A DNA stretch of 64,000 bases from Strix aluco (lineage: Eukaryota > Chordata > Aves > Strigiformes > Strigidae): NCBI RefSeq assembly GCF_031877795.1, contig NC_133971.1, forward strand, positions 17,581,171-17,645,170, in the 5' to 3' direction. The translations under genes and the position numbers were made by a program. Under the pieces are notes generated by a model. It made no database searches, was not told the DNA's origin, and worked only from the letters and a program-made list of their open reading frames with translations. This document shows positions 47,801 through 59,800 of the stretch, in pieces (the first letter of the stretch is position 1; every line of letters starts with the position of its first letter).

Positions 47801-50800
47801 GCAACAATTTGTTTTGATGGTTGATGATCGGTTCCTGTGTTATCCATAGAGCAAGCTGATATGTTTTGAGTTACTTAATTCATGTAGCAAATTTTAGTCT
47901 TTTTTGTAGCTAATGTTCCAAACAAATGTTACTGTTCATCTAGGATCCTCAGCCTGTGTTCATTGTCTATTTGCTTGTTGTCTGTTGAGTCTATCTCTTC
48001 TTTCTAGCAAGTAAATAAAGTCATGTTAGTGTAAATAAGCAGTCATTAGATCTGTGGAAACATTGTGATACAACAGGCACAGTACAACAGCAATTGGAGC
48101 TGTCAAGTTGTGTTGGCACAGTCAGTCTTATTGTAGAGAACTGTTAAAGAGCCTGTAAAGCCTGTCTCACTTCACTGACTTATGTAAACCATAGTCATGG
48201 CTCTGGCATGGAGAAGTTTGAACTGGGACCCAGGCCTTCTCGTATGAAGGCCACCATACATCTCTTAAATATAATCAGTGTTTATTCCTGGTTTAAACAA
48301 GTTGTCTGCAGGTATACAGCTCTCTAGATCCTTTGAAATGCCAGAGGGCAGACTGTACTCTAGAGTATTAGTAAAGGTGCTTCTGTGACTAATTTCTGAG
48401 TTATTTCTGCCTTGTTGGGTACTTATGCTGGGAGTATTTGACAGCCTCAGAAGAACAGGAAAAAATGCCTGATGTTTCTCTCAGTACCTTCTTAAAGAGA
48501 CAGCACATTCTTATTGAATGCATACTGATCAATAGTACCTTAGTTACAAACTAGCAGACAATAAACCTTGTAATACGCTTTCAGCATCTCCCAAGCTCAT
48601 CATTTGAGGACTCTACTGTGGACAGTGTCACTTCTGAATAACTCGCATCCCTAAACTTTTCTCTGAAAGGAAGTAACTTCATTTTTGACTTCTTGGAAAT
48701 AATGATTTCTGTGTTTAAGTTACACTGCCAGTAATGGAAACTTTTCCTATCTAGTGAGCTGAAGTCTCCAAAAATCACTGTAAAGTTGCAGGTTGATGAT
48801 CTTGTTTTCAGTCTTTGCTTTTTAGGCAAGAGGACCTACTACAAAGAATTGAGGCTGACCTTGTTCTCCATCGGTCTGTTACCTCTTTTCTTTAGGTTGG
48901 CTTGCTTGAGCATCTTGCTCGTAGCAACATATTTTGCACAGCTAAATGCAAAAATACAAAGTAATTATGTAGTGGCTAGCACTCACAGATTATAGCCAAG
49001 CCTTAATAAGCAACTGGGCTGAGAATATATATGCTCACCATCCTTATATAATACCCCAAAAGTCTTTGCTGTCCAGACAGGCTTCAGTCAGGAGAAGAGT
49101 CTGCCTCAACAGCTCTGTTGGTGAGATCTGGAATGTTGTTGAATTGTCTGCTTCTGTCTCCAGCAAGACTAATGCTTTGAAAAAAGTGATCTCTGGTGGT
49201 GACCCTCCCACCTTCATTTTTTTCTACGAGAAACTTACACCTTTTGGTTTGAATTACTTTGTCATGCATCTTTGAGCTGTTACTGATCCCCATTTTAACC
49301 ATCCTATCCCTGTCTCGTTTCTTATCTTTCTACAGATTTTTCTCAGAAGTCTTTCTCAGAACTGAACAATTTTTTTTAGAATTCTGAGCCAAAGTTATGT
49401 AACTCTGCTGTGTTTGGGCTCAGCCTTGAATCCTTGGGATGCAGGCAGCTGAACCCCTGAGAGAAAGGGAACATTACAGCAGAGGAATGAGAATGAGAGG
49501 GATGCAGACTTGTAAACAAAGAAGTTTTTTTTTTCTTTTCTTTTTTTTCTTCGTCTGAAGTCACAAATAACCCCAAAGTAATAATAAATTTACTTTTCAT
49601 AGAATCATAGAATCATTTAGGTTGGAAAAGACCCTTGGGATCATCGAGTCCAACCATCAGCCCTACTCTACAAAGTTCTCCCCTACACCATATCCCCCAG
49701 CATCTCATCTAAACGACCCTTAAACACATCCAGGGATGGTGACTCCACCACCTCCCTGGGCAGCCTATTCCACTGTCTGACCACTCTTCCTGAGAAAAAT
49801 TTTTTCTTAATGTCCAGTCTAAACTTCCCCAGTTGGAGTTTAAAGCCGTTCCCCCTTGTTCTGTCACTAATCACCCATGAGAAGAGACCAGCACCAACCT
49901 CTCTACAATGTCCTTTCAGGTAGTTGTAGAGAGTGATGAGGTCTCCCCTCAGTCTTCTGTTCCTCAAACTGAACGGTCCCAGCTCCTTCAATCGCTCCTC
50001 ATAAGATTTGTTCTCCAGGCCCTTCACCAGCTTCGTTGCCCGCCTCTGCACTTGCTCCAGCACCTCGATATCTCTCTCATGTCCAAAACTGGACACAATA
50101 TCAAGGTGTGGCCTCACCAGTGCAGAATACAGGGGGACTATCACCTCCCTACTTCTGCTGGTCACACTATTTCTAATACAATCCAGGATGCCGTTGTCTT
50201 TCTTGGCCACCTGGGCACACTGCCGGCTCATGTTCAGGTGCTTGTCAGTTAGAACCCCCGGATCCTTCTCTTCCAGACAGCTCTCCAGCCACACCTCCCC
50301 AAGCCTGTAGCCATTCATGGGGTGGTTGTGGCCCAAGTGCAGGACCTGGCACTTGGCCTTGTTGAAGCTCATCCCATTAACGTTGGCCCACCAATCCAAT
50401 CTATCCAAGCCTCTCTGTAGAGCCTCCCTATCTTCACGCAGATCGACACTCCCGCTTAACTTGGTGTCATCTGCAAATTTACTGATAATGCACTCTATGC
50501 CCTTATCAAGATGATCAATAAAGATGTTGAACAGAAATGGTCCCAACACCGAGCCCTGAGGAACACCACTTGTGACCGGCCACCAGCTGGATTTAGCTCC
50601 ATTGACCACCACTCTCTGGGACCGTCCATCCAGCCAGTGCTTGACCCAGCAGACAGTACGCTCATCCAGGCCATGGGCAGCCAGTTTTTCTATGAGAATC
50701 CTGTGGGGAACTGTGTTGAATGCTTTTCGAAAATCCAGGTAGATAATATCCACAGCTTTTCCCTCGTCCAATAGTCGGATCATTTTGGTACTGGCAACAT

Positions 50801-53800
50801 GTCTGGTGGTTCCCTTTGCAGCCTAATTATAAACCCCCTTACTGATTGACATGTATGTTTAAAAGACTTGCTTGCACATACTCAGCTCTCCTCAATTACT
50901 TGAACTCTGTAAGTGATTCAGGAGATGGCTATTCACATATGGCAGTTCAAGAGAAGACAAAATTCCTACATCTTTTCTCAAAACATTTGCTTGAATTTCC
51001 AGAGTTCTTTTCCAAAAGCTTTTAGAGAATTAAGCAGTCCTAGGACATTAGCAATGTGTAATTGGTTAAAAGATTGGAAATGTAGCAAGGATGAAATGGT
51101 TGATCTTCAGAAAGGGAGGAAGTCATGGTGGGATTCCACAGGGCGGATGCTTGGACAGATACTCATCAGGATTGTAATAAGTGAGTTGGTAAAGGGTGTG
51201 AATACAAGTTGAACTGGCTAATGATACAGGTTTGTTCGGGGTTATAAAGACCAGGGATCTCTGAAGAAGTATGGAACTTCCTAATACCAGGTTGCTGGCC
51301 CATAAAAGTGCAACTGAGGCTTAACTAGAGCAGGGGACAGGAAGGACTCTACATTAATAAAATGTTTTCTTCTGTGTGGACTGTTAAGCTTGACAAAAGA
51401 GATCTTGGCATTTATAATAACCATGTTGGCTAAGTACAAAAGAATGCAAGTGATAAGTACTTGAAAATGAATAGAGTAGAAAAGAGTATTTCAGTTGGAA
51501 GGGACCCATTGACAATCATCTAGTCCAAGTGCCTGACCACTTGAGGTCTGACCAAAAGTTAAAGCATGTTATTAAGGGCATTGTTTAAGTGCCTTTCAAA
51601 CACTGACAGACAGAAGCCATCAACCATCTCTCTAGGAAGCCTGTTCCAGTGTTCGACCACCCTCTCAATAAAGAAATGCTTCCTAATGTGAAGTCTGAAC
51701 CTCCCCTGATACTGTCCTTCTCTAGTCACACATGACAAGACTAGGAGGGCATCTTTCCTAGTTGGATCACTCAGTGCTTGTGAGAAGAAGTTACCTTCCA
51801 CAAACTTCAAGAATTTCCCAGGCCTGCTTATCACAGCAGTATGGTATTCCCAGCTGACATCTGGGAAATTGAAATCTCCCATAAGGACAAGGGCTTCTCA
51901 TCCAGAGATTTCTCCTAATTGCATGTAGAATAACTCAACTGTGCTTACATCCTGGCTGGGTGATTGGTAGTAGACACCCACTACACCATCTCCTTTGTTT
52001 TCCATCCTCACCCAGAGGCTCTCAACCACATCATCACTAACTGTAAGAGCTGTACAGTCAAACTTCTCTCTTACCTATAGTGCAGCTCCTCCACCTCACC
52101 TGTCCTGACTGTCCTTCCTGAACAGCCTGTAGCTCTCCATCCCAGCACTTCATCTGTGGGACTCTGTTGTGGTTTAAACCTGGCTGGCAGCAGGTTCATT
52201 CCAGCAAGTCTTGATTCTGGAATGACAGACTCATTCCAGCAAGTCTTGCTAATACCAATGACATAACTGTGGGAAATGACCAAGGCTTCCAGTTCATCCT
52301 GTTTGTTTTTCATACTGCATGTATTGGTGTACGAGCATTTCAGATATGCTCCTGGGCCCTCCTTGCTCCCTGGAGGAGTGTAGATGTTCCCACTAGCTTG
52401 CCACCCTCAGATGATGCCATGGCAACTCTTGGCTTACTTAGAGCTCTCCTGTTGACATACCCTTCCCCCAGTGATTCTAGTTTAAAGCCCTCTCAGCCAG
52501 TCCTGCCAGCTTACGACCAAATATGTGTTTCCCCCATTGGGACAGATGGATTCCATCAGGCCCCATCATACCTTGTGCCTCAGAGGTTCTTCCATTGTTA
52601 TAAAACCCAAAGTTTTGGTGGACACACCAGTCCTGGAGCCAGGTGTTTAAATCTTGGGCTCATGTGTTTCTTCCAAAGTCTCTCCCCATTACTGGGAGGA
52701 TTGAGGAAAATACTACCTGTGCTCCTGAATTTTTAGTTTTCTTCCCAGGGCCCTGAAATCTGTTTTGATTGACTTTAGACTTTTTGTTGCAACATCATTA
52801 GTACCCACCTGAAAGAGCAGGAGCAGATAATAGTCTCAAAGCTGTACTAAGCTATTCAGTTGTCCGGTGACATCTCCTAATTTGGGCCCCAGGGAGGCAG
52901 CAGACTTCCCTGAAAAGATGGTCTGGTCTCTATTCTTATGAATAGAGGACAAAATAGCAAACACTGTACCACTGGGAAAACATGGTGTGTAAGCACATGT
53001 CAAAATCAGATGTGTTTCTCCCATCTCTACACAGAAAATGCACAAAGAACTCACTGAGAGATCAAGCAGAGTGAAAGGGTGATTCAGAAAGGTGACGGGT
53101 AAGGATAGGTTATGTGTTCTGTACGAGCCACAATTAAGTTGGATGATTTAGGTGGGGAAAGATGGGAGATATGGGCTATAAAATAATAAGAGACCTGAAG
53201 AAGGTAAATGGGGAATGATCATCATCTTGAATTCAAAAGCAACTGAATACGTTCACTGATGAATGCATGATCCCTGGCCTCAGTTGTCATGAACTACTTC
53301 ATTCTAAAGAAAGTCACTAACTGATAGTGCCTGAACTGAGGAGTATCCAAAATGAGAGGAAGAGGTATCACTACGTTTGTCCTATCCCCTATGCTTTTTC
53401 CTAGGCAGCTGCTGTTGTCAGAGAGGATGTCAGGATAGGCACATCTTTGTTCTGACCCAGAACAGCTCATCCAATGCAATGATTCAATCTGCCTGTATGT
53501 AATTATTCCACAGCTAATCCTTTCCATCCAGTGTTGGTGCTGGCTTCTTTCTAGTAGTGGCCTTTTTTCATGCTCATATGTCAACCTGAGAAAATAACAA
53601 AATATGTCAGTCCCCTGTGTTTGTCAGGTGAAGCTGTCTTCTATCATCTTTTTCTCTACTTGTCTTCCCAAATTCATTCTTGCAATTAAAAGAAAGATCA
53701 AATAGTAGGCAGCCACCTTTTAAATGGCAGAAAGAAGGGATGCATGATTCTAGACTTGCTTCTAGAGTTTCCTTAGGGAAATGGGTGCCTTAGTCTTTCT

Positions 53801-56800
53801 GTTTGGTTTCTTAAGGAACTGGTAGAAAAATAACACTAGCATTCTGAATTTGGAAATTCCAGTTGTGCTGGAAGAGATATACTTGGTTTTCAACAGTTCT
53901 AGAAAAAAAATGTTCTTTTTCGTAAAACATCCTACTGGCTCTGGCTACCTATCAGTTTAACCATTAATCTGTAGTTATCAGAGGCCAGTTTCATCTCCAG
54001 TAATCTACCATTCCTCAGTCAGTTGTGTCACTGCTTTTTAATAAGCATGTGGCTAAATAATATGTAATACCTGAGCATATTCTTTAGTGCACTTAAGCAC
54101 TTTGGTATTGTATTGGCTGATACTGTGTGAAAATGCTTCTCAGACTGAAGAATATTTGTCTGGCTATTTATTCTGAGGAGGAGGTTTTACAAAAGTACAG
54201 GAAAGCTTGGTGTTCTTCACTTCATCTCCTGGATGTCTGGGATGGTGCTGGGCAGGTCCCAAAGGCTGGCTGTCTCCTTGAGGATATATAATTGGAAAAA
54301 ATCAGAGAAAAGAGTGGGAAAATTGGCGTGGCTTTTCTTTGGTGGGTTTTGGGTGTTTGTGGTTGGTCTTTTGGGGTTTTTTTAAGTAGTTGTTACAAGT
54401 TGAAGTTTGTCATTACAAACAGGAAGGTAGAAGATACTTTTAGACAAAAATGGAACTTGCATATGTTGCCTAGTTGACAGGCAGGATATTTTGGGTTTGT
54501 TTGGGGTTTTTTTAACAGCATCTAGTTCTCAGAATATTCTTCGTCTTTTACATTTTATAGACGTTGTGACTGTTTGCAGAAAGTGAAACTAAAGGCTTAG
54601 GAAGATGGCAGCATCAACTGGTAGACAGACTGACAGAAACAGGATTAGGGCTGTTGTTTCCTGAATCTCTGTTCCTGGGTGGTATCCCCACCTTAATGAA
54701 CCAGATACTACATACTACTACATCTGGCAGCTGAGTTTTTACTGTAGTGTTCAGAGTGAATTAAACAGGTCTGCTCGGAGAAGAGGAGGATTGCCATAGT
54801 AACCAGTTCTATTCCTTGAGCAACTTTGGTTCTGTCAAGTTTTTACTCTCAAGGAAGGAATTTCTATACCATGATTAAGCAGTGTGAAACAAAAGTTATC
54901 ATTCCAAACAGAGAAACGGACTTGAGAGAATAAAAAATTCAGCTCTAATTATACGTAATAGATAATGTGTTCTTATGAGCTATGTACTTTCCACACAGAG
55001 GAGACAGTGCAGTGGGCTAGCATGGCTGGTGGTATGTATGAATGAAAACTTGCACAGTTTTACACATGCCCTATGAACTGTCTTCTGCAGATGAGCTCTA
55101 GCATTATGATAGTTAGCTTTCTTTTGCCATGCTCATTGAATAAATCAGTGTTTGGTCTGACAGTTTGCTTTAGTGGGTATCTCAGTACTAGACAGAGCCA
55201 CTAGCCGTTTAGAATGGAGGTCAGTGAACAGAAAACATGTGCTGCCTTAACATCTTAACTAGATGTGTTGTATATAGTACAACACAGGCCAAAATACAGT
55301 TGGTATCAGCCTCACTGAAAAGATGGTGTCATAGTATGTGTAGAAATGAGCCAGTTGAGGACACCAAGGTCCAGAATAACTTTGCTGTCCAAACACAGTG
55401 CTGGAACAGGCTGTAACTTAATGTTCCTGAAGCTCAGTCTTACTGATGAGTGGTTAGACAACATGATGAACCACCAAATGAAGTAGACTCCATTTGACAG
55501 CACCTTTCCTTGTTCCTGCAACTCCTTGTTTATTAAATCTTGCACTTCTCTGACCCCTTAGGAAGACTTCACTGCATTATGAGGTAAAAATTAGTGCAGC
55601 CAAAAAGAACAGCTGACAAAGGTGTCAGCTGATCTTGAGTGCTGGCATAAGGATGTGAGGAATAAGGGCAGCCTTCAACAGTACGGAGTTGTTAGAGTGG
55701 CTCAGGTGGCTTATTGCATCACAGAGTTTCACTTGTAACTGTGTGTTTTCAGAAGTCAGAGTCTCAAAAGCACAAGGAACTGTGGAGAATAATTATCTTC
55801 ACTGTGATGTGCAAGGTAATGAAGTGGGAGGGCAAAGAAGATGGGCAGAAGGGGGCAACCTAAAGACACTCCTGAACTCTGCAGAGTTTACCACCCCAGC
55901 CCTGAGCACTAGCTGAACCTGAACAAGGAATATCTTGGCAATGAGGATCCTTTAGTTTAACAACAAAAGAAAATACAAAAATATGCCCAGTATGACTTGT
56001 ATTTTATCATTTTGATTAAGTACAGAAGTAATGACTACCAGAAATAGAAAGGTTTCAGACTCATTGTAGCATCTGAAAATTTTCACTTCAGTTGAAGGAC
56101 TGAAAGTATCTTCTGTATTTGCCATGAAGAATCCACCAAAATTTTTTGTTGTCATTGCCAGTCTGAATATCATAAGTGATCTCTTCTGGGCCCGCTTAAT
56201 GAAACTGGCAAACCTGTCAGGGTTAGTAACTGAAAAGGCTATTAAATCGAAAACATTTCAAAATTATTTTGTTTTCCCTAGTATTGTAAGAGGCCTGTGA
56301 TTTTTCTGAAGGTAGTTCTTACATCCTGAAAACTGAAATTCATTTGAAAGTCATGATCATAGAATCATAGAATGGTTTGGGTTGGAAGGGACCTTAAAAG
56401 ATCATCTAGTTCCAACCCCCTGCCATGGGCAGGGACACCTTCCACTAGACCAGGTTGCTCAGAGCCCCGTCCAACCTGGCCTTGAACACTGCCAGGGAGG
56501 GGGCAGCCGCAACTTCTCTGGGCAACCTGTGCCAGTGCCTCACTACCGTCTCAGTGAAGAATTTCTTTCTTACATCTAATCTACATCTACCCTCTTTCAG
56601 TTTAAAACTGTTACCCCCCTTCCTATCATACACTCCCTGATAAAGAGTCCCTCCCCACCTTTCCTGTAGCCCCCTTTAAGTACTGGAAGGCCTCTATAAG
56701 GTCTCCCTGGAGCCTTCTCTTCTCCAGGCTGAACAACCCCAACTCTCTCAGCCTGTCCTCACAGGGGAGGTGCTCCAGGCCCCTGATCATCTTTGTGGCC

Positions 56801-59800
56801 TCCTCTGGACCCGCTCCAACAGGTCCACGTCCTTCTTATGTTGGGGGGCCCCAGAGCTGAATGCAGCACTGCAGGTGGGGTGTCACAAGAGCAGAGTAGA
56901 GGGGGAGAATCCCTTCCCTCAACCTGCTGGTCACACTTCTCTTGATGCAGCCCAGGATGCAGTTGGCTTTCTGGGCTGCAAGTAAACATTGCCAGCTCAT
57001 GTCCATCTTTTCATCCACCAATACCCCCAAGTACTTCTCCACAGGGCTGTTCTCAATCCACACACAAAGCCTGTATTTGTGCTTGAGATTGCCCTGACCC
57101 ATGGGCAGGACCTTGCACTTGGCCTTGTTGAACTTCATGAAGTTTGGGCATCTCTCAAACCTGTCCAGGTCCCTCTGGATGGTATCCCTTGCCTCCAGCG
57201 TGTCGACCCCACCTCACAAGTTGGTGTCGTTGGCAAACTTAGAAGAACTGAGTCAGTTCGTCTATCATTGCATAAACTTTTCACAGAATCGTGGAATCAC
57301 TGAGGTTGGAAAGGACCTCTTGAAATTATCTAATGCAACTCCCCTGCTCAAGCAGGGTCACCATGAGCAGTTTGCACAGGACTGTATATGGTCATGTATT
57401 AATAACAGATACTTTACAGCCTTTCTGGACAACATTTTACAGTCCTGCTCCCGTACTGTTCCAACTTCCCAGTTGACATGAAGTTTGGCTGAAGACAAGC
57501 ATTTAATGTGTCCTTTTGGCATTTACGGTAAGCAGTTAGGTGTCGTAGCTTCCCATGCAAAACAATTTATTGCATGTTGGACTAGAAGCTGTAAAAGCTG
57601 GAGTGGATCCCAAGGATAAGCTATAACTGGATGATGTAAAGGGCTTCTACAGCCTTGTAAGGAAAAGCTCTTGTCATGGTTTAATCCCAGTCAGCAACTA
57701 AGCCCCACACAGCCACTTGCTCAGTGTCCCCTGGTGGGATGGGGAAGAGAATTGGAAGGGTAAAAGAGAGAAAACTCATGGGTTGAGATGAAGACAGTTT
57801 AATAGGTAAAGCAAAAGCCGTGCACGCAAGTAAAGCGAAACAAGGAATTCATTCACTGCTCCCCATTGGCAGGTGTTCAACCTCCGCAGGAAAGCAGGGC
57901 TCCATCATGTGTAATGGTTACTTGGGAGGACAAACACGATCACTCCAAATGTCCTCCCTTGCTTCTTCTTCCCCCAGTTTTTATTGCTGAGCATGACATC
58001 ATATGGTATGGAATATCCCCTTGGTCAGCTGGGGTCAGCTGTCCCGGCTGTGTCCCCTCCCAGCTCCTTGTGTACCCCCAGCCTCCTCGCTAGTGGGGTG
58101 ATGTGAGAAGCAGAAAAGACCTTGATGCTGTGTGAGCGCTGCTCAGCTGTAATGAAAACATCCCTGTGTTGTCAACACTGTTTTCAGGAAAATCCAAAGC
58201 ATAGCCCTGTACTAGCTACTTTGAAGAAAATTAACTCTATCCCAGCCAAAACCAGCACATTCTACACCCCTTATTCCATACCATTTATGTCATGCTCAGG
58301 TCCCAAACTATCCAGTACAACCTCATTAACCACCACCCCACTTTCCATCTTTTGATATAATACAGATATCATTCCCTTAGTCTATGGGTCATACCCCTGT
58401 AAAATGTCCATAAAATGCCCATAAGATGTCTACAAATCTCCACAAAATGTCCACTGAGTTAATTCAGTCCATGACTTTGGGCTCCAACTGTTACAGTGGT
58501 CACTCAGGGACAAGAGAGGTGGTGTGTTTCATGGAGTTGCTGGGCACCAAAGCCAACTCAGGTTGGGTCACTGCTGCACTTGCACTTCTTCTTGTAAGGC
58601 TTGTTCTCCATTGGTTCAGGTGATTCCTGCTATAGTAATTCCTATAACATGCAACTCAGATCCCGGGTTACAACAATTTAAAGGTTGTATTACATTACAA
58701 ACATTACAATCTCTGCCCCTGGTCCCTTTGGGCCAGGTCACAGGGTTTAACATTGCAGTGAACTCCTCCACTTGCTCCTAGCCTGGCTGGCAACAAGGGG
58801 CTCCTGCTATAGTAATTCCCATAATATGCAGCTCAAATCCTGGGTTACAACAATTTAAAGGTATTTCCATACAGTCTGCACCCCTGGTGCCTTTGGACCA
58901 GACCATTGGATTTAACATTGCAATGAACTCCTCCCCTTGCCCCTGCTCCGGTTTGGACTTATCCACAGACTGCAGTCCCTTAGGGTTGTACCTGCTCCAA
59001 GTGGAGCCTTATCTATGAGCCACAGTCTCTTCAGGGGTATACATGCTGTGGCATGGACTTAACCACAGCCACAGTCACTTTGAGGGGCACCTGTTCCAGC
59101 GGGTGGGGGCTTATCCATGGGCTGCAATGCCTTCAGAGGTATCCCTGCTCCAACATGACCCTACCCATGGCTGCAGTCCCTCTGGGGCTGTACCTGCTCT
59201 GTCATGAGCTTATCCATGGCCCCATGCTTTGAGATGCTCCAGCATGACCTCATGCACGGCCACTGATGCTTCAGGGTGTACCTGCTGCAGCATGGACTTA
59301 TCTACAACCACAGATGCTTTGAGGTGTACCTTCTCCAACATAGACTTATCCTTGGGCCACAATCCCTTCAGAGGTATACCTGCTGCAGCACAGCATAACC
59401 GTGACTACAGATGCTTCAAGGTGTACCTGCTCTGATGTGGACTTATTCACGGCCACAGACACTTCGGGGTGTCCTGCTCCCATGGGGACTCATCCCCAGG
59501 TCGCAGACACTTTGACTCGAGTTCCCACTAGAGTTCCAGCCTGTTCAGTACAGGCAGCAGAGAAGCAGCAGTGATGCCCTGGCTGTCTGCCACCCCAGAC
59601 ACATGGCCATTACTGTTATCAAAATGTTCCAAGGCACAGCAGAGCAAGATGTGCATTACATGTATAAGATATGCATTACAGCAAGCAGCCACTAACAAGT
59701 ATTAGACTTGTTATACAGTAAGGCAAGCAAGCCCCATGGCAAGCACAGGAGCTTGGCAATTAAGAGCTAAACAGCAATAACAGTTATAAATTCAATATCT

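Noticed and set aside
58935..59510. Regular spaced repeats resembling a CRISPR array
   Set aside because: The units are contiguous and diverged, with no unique spacers, and they lie inside an LTR element in a vertebrate genome. This is a minisatellite.
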